Shown one piece after another: positions 31,131 to 41,464 of a stretch of 64,000 bases of DNA. A program made the translations under genes and the position numbers. This stretch comes from Spodoptera frugiperda (lineage: Eukaryota; Arthropoda; Insecta; Lepidoptera; Noctuidae), in NCBI RefSeq assembly GCF_023101765.2, contig NC_064216.1:992001-1056000 (forward strand), given 5' to 3'. The notes beneath the pieces are model-generated. The model had not been told where the DNA came from and searched no databases. It was given only the letters and a program-made list of their open reading frames with translations. The stretch's first letter is position 1, and every line of letters starts with the position of its first letter.

Positions 31131-32245
31131 TTTTTTTTTTTTTTTTTTGAGGGGGAAAATCATCCAATGACTTCTCCCGTCTTGGGCAAGGCGAAAAGGA
31201 GTGTCAGACTCTTACTGACTAAAAACCACCCCGTTCCTTCTCCTGCTTTTCGAGCTGAAGCCCCGGTAAACCCGCTAGGTAGTCCGCAGCTCCGGATCAG
31301 GCATCAGCCCTACTGGGCCCCATCTGTGGTGGTCTGATGGCTCTTTGAGGCGCGCGCGGAACGCGACGCGCCGCACGCACGGGTCTGGATCTGGTCGGGC
31401 GGCGAGCTACCCTTGCTCGCCGTCCGCAGGCCCGCACTTACGGTGGCCGGAGATCGTCTCGCGATCCCCTACGCCCGGGGTGTCTCTCGCGACGGCTGGG
31501 GCGTGAGGAGGTTTGTTCTCTCACGCGCCCCGCCTCCTCCTTAGCTAGCATGACTGCTTCGCAGAAGAAGGAGATGACATCCCAGTCCCTCTCGCTCCGC
31601 ACCATGGCCTGAACCAGTGCCGGGCGCGAGAGGTCGCCGTCGCCGACCACATCCCTGAGGACTTGGCGGTGCTCAGCCCACGCAGGGCACACCGCCACCG
31701 TATGTTCTACCGTGTCCTCCGGGCGGTCCTCACAGTGATGACACCCGGGCGTTTCCTCCCGCCCAATAAGGAACAGGAACCTACCGAAACTCCCATGTCC
31801 GGTAAGCACCTGCGTCAGGCGGTAGGTGAGGACGCCGTGGCGCCTCTCTAGCCACTCCTCAAAGAGGGGACTTACCGCTGCAATGATAGCGAGCCCAGCC
31901 CTCGGTTGCGACAGTCGTTGCTGCCATTCCGCCATGAGATCGCGCCGGAGCTCGTCCCGCCACGCACTGATCTGGCGCGGCAGTGGAGTTTCGCCCCGGC
32001 GACACGCGTCGGCGCGCAAACTGAAGACGCGCGCGAGCACCTTCGCCTCCAAATCCCACGGCGGTAATCCGGCAAGGAGGTTCGCCGCCTCTCCGGAGAT
32101 CGTGCGATATCCGCGGATCACCCGGATGGCCATGACCCTCTGAGACGTGAGCAGCGCCCGAGCTGGCCGCCGCATCAGGTTCGGCGCCCACACAGGGGCG
32201 CCGTAGAGGGCCATGGACCGCACAATCCCCGCGTACAACCTCCGG
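31131..32245 (-). mobile_element. L: longest LINE copy (1.1 kb), perfect 16-bp TSD
   Basis: A minus-strand insertion whose poly(A) tail is the T run from 31131. It is truncated at the 5' end within the reverse transcriptase. agtgtatgctaacctt flanks both sides without mismatch (31115-31130 and 32246-32261). The perfect duplication, long pure tail and open reading frame mark it as young. The 3' UTR (~300 bp) contains the tail module present in the other L copies, which makes this the reference copy for the family. Confidence 0.95.
31438..32238 (-). CDS. C-terminal part of LINE reverse transcriptase ORF (R1-superfamily-like), truncated
   Basis: 266 codons are open to the 5' truncation point, so the first Met is internal and not a start. 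Residues 1-18 (AGIVRSMALYGAPVWA) and 39-51 (RVIRGYRTISGEA) are the end of the reverse transcriptase/thumb region as in R1 and Jockey LINEs. Residues 88-135 form a charged helical stretch with W92, W105 and W129. C166, C169, H179 and C184 form a CCHC zinc knuckle typical of the C-terminus of these ORF2 proteins. The end is Arg/Pro rich. The RT would copy the element's RNA at a nicked target, but this fragment lacks endonuclease and catalytic core and cannot be active alone. Plus-strand frames over it are shadows. Confidence 0.88.
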   Translation of the reverse strand: MYAGIVRSMALYGAPVWAPNLMRRPARALLTSQRVMAIRVIRGYRTISGEAANLLAGLPPWDLEAKVLARVFSLRADACRRGETPLPRQISAWRDELRRDLMAEWQQRLSQPRAGLAIIAAVSPLFEEWLERRHGVLTYRLTQVLTGHGSFGRFLFLIGREETPGCHHCEDRPEDTVEHTVAVCPAWAEHRQVLRDVVGDGDLSRPALVQAMVRSERDWDVISFFCEAVMLAKEEAGRVREQTSSRPSRRERHPGRRGSRDDLRPP

Positions 32246-32299
32246 AGTGTATGCTAACCTTCGTAGTGATGGTACAGCTTATTGGTAGTTTGTGTGCTA

Positions 32300-32317
32300 T
32301 GTGTGTGTGTGTGTGTG
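32300..32317. repeat. (TG)n microsatellite
   Basis: About nine GT units directly downstream of the LINE flank. Confidence 0.9.
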
Positions 32318-32391
32318 GTATTTCTCTTAAGCAATCTTACTTGGTTTGCTTCTAAGTTGTTCTTTTATTCTTCAGCAGTTTAGGCGTTAAA

Positions 32392-32580
32392 GAGCCAGAC
32401 TACTAATGGTGCCCAGTAGAGCTAGTGCCCGATCCGGAGCTGCGGACAACGTAACAGGTTACCGGGGCTCCGGCTCAAAGCAGGTGAAGGAACGGGGTGG
32501 TTTTTAGTCAGTAAGAGTCTGACGCTCCCTCTTGTCTCACTCAAGGCGGGAGACGTAATGGATAATTTTCCCTCTAAAAA
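32392..32580 (+). mobile_element. L: ~190-bp LINE tail with short TSD
   Basis: From ccagactactaatggtgcccag to aattttccctctaaaaaac. Flanks ggcgttaaag (32379-32388) and ggcattaaag just after the tail agree at 9 of 10 bases, a likely aged target duplication. Confidence 0.82.
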
Positions 32581-33246
32581 ACGGCATTAAAGTGTGTTTC
32601 ACTTTTATACCTAAACTGCTGCGATTTCAAAACTCCATCCACGTCTGCAATGCATTAACAAAAAATGTTTTAAAACCCAGTTTTATGCAATCTTTTTTTT
32701 AGACTTACCGTAGATACCTGCTAACCATGAAAAATTGCAATACGAGTAATTGTCTAGTCTAATCACAGACAAAGGTGTAATTATGTATAAAATGTAAAAA
32801 AAAAAATACCAAGAGCATACTTAAAATTAGCAAATTTCCTGAAACATAATTCATCAAGAAATAAGCCAAAAAAATGTCCTTCAATTGAATTACTTCCACT
32901 GACTATAATCCGTCCTTTAAACAATGCTTACCTAAAAACTACTGTTTCGTAATTACATCTTTTTTTATCTATAATCGTAGAATTTCAATTAACTTATTAG
33001 GTACATCTGAATCGACATGAAATTCTTAATCACCCATTGGTTAATTCGTTACCTCCGCAGTAATCGATTAGCTGCTTGTATCGATTACAATCGATTGCGT
33101 AGTGTCAAAATTTCCGGAATGACAAATATAATGTTATTCAGTGTTTACTAGTAGAACTTTAGAGCAACAAATATTAGGTTCTCCTCTTTAGATAAACAAA
33201 AAAAAATAGGTTTTTTAGAAACCTTGACTGTAGCATAGTAAAGTGT
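32581..33246. other. Unassigned AT-rich stretch
   Basis: No repeat family. 33050-33110 contains repeated atcgatta words. Nothing coding. Confidence 0.4.
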
Positions 33247-33310
33247 CTGCGGACTACCTAGCGGGTTACCGGGGCTGATGGTAAGACATATCCTCTTTGT
33301 ATTTACCTTT
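33247..33310 (+). repeat. Chimera of L, Z and M fragments
   Basis: ctgcggactacctagcgggttaccgggg (L) runs into ctgatggtaaga (Z) and then catatcctctttgtatttacc (end of M). Z and M also adjoin at 1.64-1.94 kb, where M sits in Z. Here only ~60 bp in total survives from three families. Confidence 0.6.
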
Positions 33311-33889
33311 ATGCTGCGAATTTAAAGATTTGGCAGAGTTTAATATCTAAGTAGTGCTTAAAGTGCTTTAAAAATAACTGTATTAATAAAGTAAGTTTTC
33401 TATCACCCTTAGTTTTCCATAAAATTTCCTTACCACCACGTCAATACTTTTTTTAAACCAATTATATTACCATTATGCTGTACCGGAGGCCACGGCACTG
33501 ATGACCTATTTAAACTAACAGCTTACAGCTATGAAAGGCCTTATTAATGGAAAACCTTTCAACACTTCCCGCATTATATATTTAACAACGCTCCAACCGC
33601 CAGTCATTTCTATATTGATATATATTTTACTGGTTTTGATTGTAATTTAAATGAAAATGTATCGTTTTCAATGCAATACCTAGGTAGATAGAAGTGCAAA
33701 TATTAAGTGTGAAAATTATTTACAGACATTGTTTTATTAAAAAAACTTTTGGAACTAAAATTCCTAAAGTTGAAATTAGTATAAAATCTGTTTGTCTAAA
33801 ATCTAGATAAAAAAAATCGCCAGTTAACAGTAACACTTGGTCCTAAATGGAGTTGAAGACGACACTCCTTGGTTCGACATACATACATA
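33311..33889. other. Unassigned; a sequence like the 5.9-kb element end at 33404
   Basis: tcacccttagttttcc at 33404 resembles the end tcaccctcagttttc of the 5.9-kb element. No partner in inverted orientation was found nearby, so it is noted only. Confidence 0.35.
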
Positions 33890-33975
33890 ACCTCACGCCT
33901 GTCTCTCATGGGGGTAGGCAGAGAGAATGGAACGCCAATTGCTACGAATCTTACACATCTCCTTGATTCGACAGT
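33890..33975 (-). repeat. S SINE with (ATGT)n tail
   Basis: acatacatacataacctcacgcc shows the tail (minus strand tatgtatgtatgt) next to ggcgtgag, then gggggtaggcagagag and gccaattgctacgaatc. This is the clearest S tail in the window. Confidence 0.78.
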
Positions 33976-34357
33976 CCTGTTTAATCCGGAGACAAAAGGC
34001 ACAATGACATGATATCCCTACCAAACTTAGAATCCAACTTAAGACGACCTATTCAGCATAGAATATTCACAAAATAAATAAAAAAGGTAAACTTTAAGTA
34101 GTAAGCAATTCAATGCGCGTTGCCTCAGCGATTCACTGGCGTGGCTTATCGATAGAAACACATTGGTATTCGCAGCCCGAACCGAACGTAAGTGAATAAT
34201 CGAATAAACTTGTATTTCATTTACAGAAATATGAATGAAACGAACTAGAGATGATTTAGTTCAAGTATTTTTCTTGATGGATTGTTTCAGTCTAGGTATG
34301 TTTATATTTGTTGAAGTAAATACCTAAATGTGATTGCTTGTATGCTGCTTTGCAGTA
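33976..34357. other. Unassigned
   Basis: 34110-34195 is slightly GC-richer, with a donor-like acgtaagtg at 34188. No exon frame or partner site is apparent. Confidence 0.3.
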
Positions 34358-34472
34358 CCCTTAGTATGAGTTTGCTTTACGTTTAAAGTAAGTAAGTTGG
34401 TTAGTTTATTCGAGCCCGCCAATCAGAGCGCCGAACGCGCTCTCAAAATGTAAAGCAAACTCATACTAAGGG
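34358..34472. mobile_element. Y: palindromic MITE
   Basis: cccttagtatgagtttgctttacg at the left mirrors the right end taaagcaaactcatactaaggg. TA precedes it and CA follows (one base changed from TA). 115 bp, shorter than the 11.76-kb copy by an internal gap. Confidence 0.88.
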
Positions 34473-34506
34473 CACAGGTTTAATTTAATTCTACTTTCTT
34501 TTATTA

Positions 34507-34677
34507 CACTAATATTATAAATGTGAAAGTTTGTCTGTTTTGATGTTTGTCCGTTAATCACGCTGAAACTACTGACCGGATTTTAATGAAATTTGGTATG
34601 CAGAAACTGTATGAGCAGATTTAGATTTACTTTTTATTCCACGGCAACGCGGGGTAGCGGCTGATAGAAACTAGTTT
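34507..34677 (+). mobile_element. Helitron-like element (H relative)
   Basis: actaatattataaatgtgaaagtttg, actgaccggattttaatgaaattt, ttccacggcaacgcggggtagcgg, tgatagaaaCTAG|T. The body differs from standard H and carries the gctgaaactactgacc variant. Confidence 0.72.
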
Positions 34678-34746
34678 AGAAATATCATTGAGAAATCTCG
34701 AAAACCTGGACGTATAATTTTAAGTTAATCCACCTTAAGCAAACGA

Positions 34747-34802
34747 GATGATTAATGCTCATTCCATCTCTGTGCGAAAAGAGGCCTTTGCCCTGTAGTG
34801 GT
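34747..34802 (+). repeat. E SINE 3' fragment
   Basis: gatgattaatgctcattcc, ctgtgcgaaaagaggcctttgccctgtagtgg: the terminal part of E, without its ATG tail. Confidence 0.6.
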
Positions 34803-35214
34803 ATAGTTACAGGCTCATTGACAAAGCCTTTTATCAGTTATCAGCTTCAAAAACTAGCGTTTTACAAAAGAGTTACTAATTTACAAACTCATTTAGATCC
34901 TTTAAAGAAAGTTTTAATGAACTTCTTCTTAATCCGGCTGTGAAGAAAACTATAAACCATTTATCGTTTTAAACAAATAAATTAAAATACTAGTGACGAG
35001 TACCGGCGCGGCTCGCACCAAACCTGAGTCGAGTAAACTTTTTAATTAATCCTCTGAATAAGTTCTTTATTGAGTCTTTAAGACACTATAATAGTGGTCT
35101 TGAAGTACCGTATTGGTCTATTATAAACAGGGCTTTAGTCGATTTAGATCATTTTGGGATAATAAACACCATTTAAGATGGAAATTAGACGAAACATTTT
35201 TATCCCTGAAGAGT
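34803..35214. other. Unassigned; GC patch at 34993-35030
   Basis: The patch gtgacgagtaccggcgcggc stands out from AT-rich flanks. No frame or repeat. Confidence 0.3.
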
Positions 35215-35453
35215 TGCTCATTATGGCACATACAATGCCACTGTACAATGTAGACCCACTTTTCACCACTTGTGTTGTAAGGCCCATGTAATAGGCGTTG
35301 AGCTTATTGTCATGTACTTGGTATCAAAATTCCAGACTCCGTGCTACTACTCAGAAATTTTCGAAAAAAAGTCCAGCAGTACTGTGCCCGACCCGGAAAT
35401 CGAACCCGAGACCCCTAGCCGGCACTTGCGACCACTCGACCAACGAGGCAGTC
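35215..35453 (-). mobile_element. C: tRNA-derived SINE
   Basis: The right end holds the tRNA-like head in reverse (B box complement gaaatcgaacccgagacc, then cgaccactcgaccaacgaggcag). The body has aattttcgaaaaaaagtcc and ttttcaccacttgtgttg. The 74-codon plus frame is a shadow. Confidence 0.87.
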
Positions 35454-35669
35454 AGTACAATTACATAACACAAGTAACATTCCTGTTATGCTAAAGTGGG
35501 TAAACAGAAGTGTTACTACAGCATGCAAATAAACTTCACGCTTGTTGCGAAATAAGGGCGAGACTATTGTCATACATCGTGTACCTACGACAGTAAACTT
35601 CCTGCTACAACGAACTGTGATGAAATTAAAAGCCAGAGTAGCCAATACCTTTAGTACTTACTGAGCTAA

Positions 35670-35834
35670 GCATTTTTTTTAAGGGGAGATAATCATCCAA
35701 TGACTTCTCCCGCCTTGGGCGAGGCGAGAGGAATGTCTGCTTTTTGAACCGGCGCCCCAGTAAACCCGGTAGGTAGTCCGTAGCTCTAGGTCTGGCATCA
35801 GCTCTACTGGGCCCCATCCGTGGTGATCTGATGG
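35670..35834 (-). mobile_element. L: LINE tail with internal gap
   Basis: T run, gggagataatcatccaatgacttctcccgccttgggcgaggcgagagg, then directly atgtctgctttttgaaccgg: the cagactcttactgactaaaaaccacc block is deleted. It ends at gtggtgatctgatggct. Confidence 0.83.
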
Positions 35835-36326
35835 CTGAAATATGCTAAAAAGTATACTAACATTAGAACTTAAGACGGAATATTTACCAAGTTTATGTCC
35901 ATGCCTATGACTTTCCGATATTTCGGCGCTGTTGCAAGCGCCTTGATCACGGATGAACTCAAAAACGAAAGTATTCTGCCGCACTCAAAGAAAATTAATG
36001 ATTACTTAAACTATTCCTTAGTAACGATTTTATATCTAAAACAATTGCTAAGCTAAATGACTCTAAGCACAGCGGTAAGTAATAACTTAATAATTGATTG
36101 AACACGACTTCCTATACATTGTGTAACCAGCAGCCTCAGCCTCCGCTGAGTGACGTCATCTCGACTGGTGACACTGATACATTGAGGACGCACGCAACTG
36201 TCACTGTGTCACTGAGTACTGGTAAATATGTAGGTAGGTATTATTTTGTCATTTTTTTATTAGTCGGGAGGTGCATTGCTGACTACTTTGAGAAATAACA
36301 TCAAAATCAAGTCAGTATTAAAGTTC
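35835..36326. other. Unassigned; contains TGACGTCA at 36151
   Basis: 36115-36220 is slightly GC-richer and repeats cactg/gtgtcac words. Nothing coding. Confidence 0.35.
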
Positions 36327-36342
36327 AGTCATACAGTAATTT

Positions 36343-37330
36343 ATCCGGGTGATCCGTGGATATCGCACGATCTCCGGGGAGGCGGCGAACCTCCTTGCCA
36401 GATTACCGCCGTGGGATTTGGAGGCGAAGGTGCTCGCGCACGTGTTCAGTTTGCGCGCCGACGCGTGCCGCCGGGGCGAAACTCCACTGCCGCGCCAAAT
36501 CAGTGCGTGGCGGGACGAGCTCCGGCGCGATCTCATGGCGGAATGGCAGCAACGACTGTCGCAACCGAGGGCTGGGCTCGCTGTCATCGCAGCGGTAAGT
36601 CCCCTCTTTGAGGAGTGGCTAGAGAGGCGCCACGGCGTCCTCACCTACCGCCTGACGCAGGTGCTTACCGGACATGGGAGTTTCGGTAGGTTCCTGTTCC
36701 TTATTGGGCGGGAGGAAACGCCCGGGTGTCATCACTGCGAGGACCGCCCGGAGGACACGGTAGAACATACGGTGGCGGTGTGCCCTGCATGGGCTGAGCA
36801 CCGCCAAGTCCTCAGGGATGTGGTCGGCGACGGCGACCTCTCGCGTTCGGCACTGGTTCAGGCCATGGTGCGGAGCGAGAGGGACTGGGATGCCGTCTCC
36901 TCTTTCTGCGAAGCAGTCATGCTAAAGGAGGAGGCGGGGCGCGTGAGAGAACAAACCTCCTCACGCCCCAGCCGTCGCGAGAGACACCCCGGGCGTCGGG
37001 GATCGCGGGACGATCTCCGGCCACCGTAAGTGCGGGCCTGCGGGCGGCGAGTAAGGGTAGCTCACCGCCCGAACAGAACCAGACCCGTGCGTGCGGCGCG
37101 TAGCGTTCCGCGCGCGCCTCAAAGAGCCATCAGACCACAACAGATGGGGCCCAGTAGGGCTGATGCCTGATTCGGAGCTGCGGACTACCTAGCGGGTTTA
37201 CCGGGGCTCCGGCTCGAAAAGCAGGAGAAGGAACGGGGTGGTTTTTAGTCAGTAAGAGTCTGACACTTTCGCCTCGCCCAAGGTGGGAGAAGTCATTGGA
37301 TGATTTTCCCCCATGAAAAAAAAAAAAAAA
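36343..37330 (+). mobile_element. L: second long LINE copy (~990 bp), perfect 16-bp TSD
   Basis: It is truncated at the 5' end at atccgggtgatccg and ends in a ~15-base A run. agtcatacagtaattt flanks both ends exactly (36327-36342 and 37331-37346). The body is very close to the 31-kb copy, so both moved recently from closely related source elements. Confidence 0.95.
36349..37029 (+). CDS. C-terminal part of LINE reverse transcriptase ORF, truncated
   Basis: 226 codons open from the truncation point; the GTG first codon is not a biological start. The sequence is collinear with the 31-kb fragment, with about eight residue differences and one residue missing (ML-KEEAG versus MLAKEEAG). The CCHC residues C127, C130, H140 and C145 are kept. 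Two related copies that both stay open suggest the source LINE was coding-competent when they inserted. It is not functional alone because the RT catalytic core is absent. Confidence 0.87.
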   Translation: MIRGYRTISGEAANLLARLPPWDLEAKVLAHVFSLRADACRRGETPLPRQISAWRDELRRDLMAEWQQRLSQPRAGLAVIAAVSPLFEEWLERRHGVLTYRLTQVLTGHGSFGRFLFLIGREETPGCHHCEDRPEDTVEHTVAVCPAWAEHRQVLRDVVGDGDLSRSALVQAMVRSERDWDAVSSFCEAVMLKEEAGRVREQTSSRPSRRERHPGRRGSRDDLRPP

Positions 37331-37438
37331 AGTCATACAGTAATTTGGAGAACCCTGCAAATCGGTTTGGACTAGAATTTGGACCTGTCCAGTCATGACT
37401 TCAAGTGTACCTCTCAGTCAATACCTTTTATGATTTAA

Positions 37439-37645
37439 TGGCAATTAATCCAATGACTTCTCCCGCCTTGGAGGTGATAGAGAATGTTAGACTCTTTCTG
37501 ACTAAAAACCCGGCAACCCGTTGTAATCTTTCGCAGATCCATATCTGGTATCAACTATATTGGACTCCAGCGGTTGTGGTCTGATTACTCTTTGAGGTGC
37601 GCATGGAACACTACGCGCCTTAAACTCTGTCTGATTCTGATCGTG
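37439..37645 (-). mobile_element. L: old LINE tail
   Basis: aatccaatgacttctcccgccttgg, ctttctgactaaaaaccc, gttgtggtctgattactctttgaggtgcgc and gattctgatcg. It is strongly diverged compared with the 36-kb copy 100 bp away, so the two insertions are of different age. Confidence 0.78.
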
Positions 37646-39107
37646 ATTTAAGGCCTAACATTCCTATTACATGTCATATTTTAAGAAAAGATTTTCCACG
37701 GTTCTTGTAAATCCTACTAAGAGTTAAAAGCGTAGAGAGACTAACACAAAGAACCCATAATGGACGAAGCAGTAAATCATGAACTTTGTTTCATTACGTA
37801 TGGTAATGTAATGGCAGTAATAGACGTAACACTATGTGTTTACACTTAAATAGTTAAATACCCGTCGACACCGGTCCTACAACCTTTACCTAGTGACACA
37901 GTGACACTCTGTGTAGGGCAACGTAAGGCTGCGGGCAGACGTGCGACTTTTACGATGGTAAAAGTAAAAGTTGACTTGTAATTTTACCACAGTAAATACG
38001 TATTTGTCGTTTTTAAAACGTCGATGTTTAGCGATAGAAAGACTTTTATTTATTATTTATTTATTTCATCTTCATCACAAAATATTGCGCCATTCACTAT
38101 ATATTGCGATGACTTTTATCTACTGCGACTGATGTTCTTTTTTTCTATTTAGTAGTTGCAGGGTTTAATACGTTTGTTACCATTTGCGTGGGTGTCGTCG
38201 GAGTCTACTTAGTGACTACACATTAGAGTCAAGCAGCAGTGCTTGTGTAAGGTTCTAACCTTTTAAACGGCGATCTTCAAACCGCCTGCAGTGTAGAAAA
38301 CATGGCAAATCTCTCCTACGTAGACGAGGCTTATATTTCTGCAATTAACTGTCACGTTGATCTTGGTGTGTTGGTGTCTACCAGTAAATTGTCGCTTTGA
38401 TGTCAATTACTTTTGCCTTATTATATATTATGTTATCGGCTTACTCATATAACTGTTTGACGAGGAACTCGATTAGCTTCAAGCCATGATAGAGTAGTAT
38501 ATTACCATTTTTTTAACGCGTGGAAATCTTCGTGTCTTACGTTGTATTTCAGACAGCAGTTTATGTCGCACTCTTACCGACTGAAACCACACACTCCTTC
38601 TCTGAAAAGGGAGGATTCTTCTCTACTTGAGGGTCACTAAATACTTGAGTGAACAACTCACTAATGAAATAATATTTTACCTATACATAGGTACGGGAGA
38701 ATTGCTCTTACTCTTTGAGAATAAAAATTATCTTCTACGATGTGTCACTTTCCTTAGTTTAACGTGAATTAAATAATATTATCGGTATCAGATAGGCATT
38801 TGCGCTATGTATAGTGTTTATAAAATATACTGAATACTACGTAAGTATTGCTGTCGAGGTTTTAAACTTTTTTGTATTATAACTATCATGAAACTTATAT
38901 ATTTATTGAGGTTAAATAGCTTAACATTTGTTTGACGAAGTTACTCGACTGTTTTCAAGCAACTCTGGGACCCATAATCGTATCTAAACATGCCCGAAAA
39001 TTAACGCGATACGGTAAAAGTTACGTACGTAAATGCAATAAGCCTTACGACTTTATAAATTTTAGTTCTTAATTTTAACATTTTTAAATGTATAGTCGAT
39101 AATAAAA
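37646..39107. other. Unassigned 1.46-kb stretch
   Basis: ggctgcgggcagacgtgcgac at 37928 and gtgggtgtcgtcggagtc at 38189 may be ends of an unclassified element. No frame, RNA or known family. Confidence 0.4.
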
Positions 39108-39180
39108 GGGGTGATGACTAATTTTAATTTTAATGTCTGTCTTGTAGATTATTTTAAAACATTAGACACGTATTTTTTTA
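39108..39180 (+). repeat. W: left end fragment
   Basis: ggggtgatgactaattttaatttt, tgtagattattttaaaacattagacacg: the left arm of W only. Confidence 0.65.
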
Positions 39181-39591
39181 GAAATATATGCAACGTGACC
39201 CATCTGCTCGTTTTCTTCTTATTCCATAAAAAAATGTCGATAACATCATTTAAAAACTTTCGTCATTATTCTTATAGTATTGACATTTCAAAATGTTCAG
39301 CTAATAGAGGGCGTCTAAATCTGTTCCATAATAACATTAATTATAACTCCATTCAATCTACATTACTTATATTATAAATAGAAGTCTATTTTTGAACTTA
39401 ATCACCGGCCCTAATCAAGATGGATGCTGTACAACCTAATTATGAGTTTGAGTAGGGACAAGGTACTACCTACACAACGATATTATTCTTACTTTAAGTC
39501 AAAAATTTGGGCAGATAATTATTTACCAACCAAGCGTTACTTTCATGTGATTTGTCAATATATTTGTTTATTGCAATTTATTTATTTTAGA
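39181..39591. other. Unassigned AT-rich stretch
   Basis: Nothing recognised. Confidence 0.4.
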
Positions 39592-39744
39592 TTATGGCAA
39601 TAGGCTCGCCACCTATTACATGGGACTCACAACATAAATTGTGAAAACTTGTGTACATTGTTCAGTGACATTACGTACCATAATGTGCACCTCTGCCTAC
39701 CCCTTCGGGGATTAAAGGCGTGACGATATGTACGTATGTATGTA
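39592..39744 (+). mobile_element. C: SINE 3' half with (ATGT)n tail
   Basis: ttatggcaataggctcgcc, tattacatgggactcacaac, gtgcacctctgcctaccccttcggggattaaaggcgtgacg, then atatgtacgtatgtatgta. The head is missing, so the copy is 5'-truncated. Confidence 0.85.
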
Positions 39745-40634
39745 TTATCTTAGATTATAAAGATTCATTTTGTTAGTAACATGAAAAAGACTTACCTAAC
39801 CAGTGTTAATTTATATTTAGAGACAACAACAAAAAACATTTTAATCACTGGGCATTAAAAATATAATGATTCGCACCAGCCGCTATATCTTAAAAAAATC
39901 TTCATCTTCATCGATCTTGAAAAATCGGGAACCGCTTTCAAAGGTTAAAGTACGAACTTCCATTTTTTCAGTCGCGTTATGCTGAATCCGCATCAAAATC
40001 CATTTAAAGCAGTTAAAAGATCGAACCATAGATGCAATTTGGTCAACAATTCTAATCTAAACTTTCAAAAAACTAGCGCAAACTTATTCAATCATCTAAA
40101 AGAGTCAGTCCGATTTAGAAGCTACTTGCCTACCCTTCGGCGAATATCAATCAGGCGAGTAATACACAAAATCAATAACTCCTAACATCGATAATAATAA
40201 CAATTACTAACAAGTACCAACATAATAATTCTAATACATCAATATCTATGGCTCGAATCGCGGGCGCAGGTAAAAAACACACTGGTACTACTGATCGAGG
40301 ACGCCTAGTTTTTTTTTTCCTAAAATTCGCTCGTAATGCCACGGTCAGGTTGAGATTTAGGGCATATTACGAACGGACTAGTTTCGCAATTCATCTGTGA
40401 TAAAGAAAACAAAAGAAATCTAGTGTTTGTCATTGCTAAATAAGGTACCGTACTACTCTCGTTATTTTAGGTATAAAAGACGAAATGAGCGGTGAATTTA
40501 ATGTTAACGAAAGGTGATCGAAATAGCGATTGTTGGTGGCTACATGGGTGATTATAGCGAGGTGACAATGCTACCACTTTTCTCTCTAAAGACTCTCCAA
40601 AGACGCATTTTCAAAGGAATAGAGTAATACCAGG
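39745..40634. other. Unassigned AT-rich stretch
   Basis: The 68-codon frame at 39979-40185 (N/S/R-rich) has no recognisable motif. No repeat family. Confidence 0.4.
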
Positions 40635-40852
40635 GCCCGACAAAAAAACCGATGTGAAACCACGCTTGCGTCGTGTTCCGTTATGTAAGTGAGGTTACCG
40701 AAGGCCCAATTACCTTGTTCCAATTTCTCAACAATCCTTTAATTCCTGAGCCCCAAAAGGCCGGCAACGTACTTGTAACGCCTCTAGTGTTTCGGTTGTC
40801 CATCGGCAGCGGCAATTGCTTACCATCGACGATTGTTTGTACCATAAAAAAT
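40635..40852 (-). repeat. Z element
   Basis: aaccgatgtgaaaccacgcttgcg, aagtgaggttaccgaagg, gccggcaacgtacttgtaacgcctct, ttgcttaccatcg. The 63-codon plus frame is a shadow of the repeat. Confidence 0.82.
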
Positions 40853-41263
40853 GTGTTGGTTTAAAGCCAAAAAAACAATAAAATCGGCAATAAAACATAC
40901 AAATCAATTACACGAAATCAAAATTTCATTGCCCAAACCATAAGTTAACGTTGTATAGCCTGGCAATTGTTTTAACAAACGTATGTGTGGTGTTATTTTA
41001 TAAATAACACTAATTGAATATTCCCGTGCATTCATAACACTATTGAAGGCAATAAAAGCGTGTTATACAAAAACTTTGCAAAACAAAACATTGGAATTTT
41101 TGTTTCAATTTCATCAACAAAGGTACTCGTGTACCTGTAGAGTGGACTTACTTGGAGGATTATTATTATTGAGTATAACAAATTATCACAATCTTAAAAG
41201 TGTAAAATAACTTAAAAGTGACTTGACTGACTGACTGACATAGTGATCTATCAACGCACTTCC
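40853..41263. other. Unassigned AT-rich stretch
   Basis: Nothing recognised. Confidence 0.4.
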
Positions 41264-41464
41264 CGCAAAAAGTAGGAGTAGAAACAGGGTGGTTTATAGT
41301 TAGTGTTTTGTGGTTTTGAGTCTGACACTCCCTCTCGCCTCGCTCAAGGCGAGAGAAGTCATTGGATGATTTCCCCTTTACTGACTTACTGACTAAAAAC
41401 CACCCCGTTCTTACACCTGTTTTTCGAGCCAGAGCCCTGGTAACCCGCTAGTTAGTCCGTAGTT
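41264..41464. mobile_element. L: two tails in opposite orientation, abutting
   Basis: 41264-41376 is a plus-strand tail (caaaaagtaggagtag ... gtcattggatgatttcccc). It is followed at 41377 by a minus-strand segment starting inside the tail (ctgacttactgactaaaaaccacccc ... gctagttagtccgtag). The pair can fold back on itself. The second lacks its own poly(T), so either it was truncated or the two arose in one event. Confidence 0.8.

Noticed and set aside
31826..32143. 105-codon plus-strand frame inside the LINE
   Set aside because: It is antisense to the conserved reverse-transcriptase frame, and high GC makes such shadows common.
33404..33419. Second copy of the 5.9-kb element end (tcacccttagttttcc)
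   Set aside because: No inverted partner within 2 kb and no coding remnant; similarity of 14-15 bases can be chance in this composition.
34186..34196. Splice donor acgtaagtg with nearby GC patch
   Set aside because: No acceptor, frame or CpG density; donors of this quality occur by chance.
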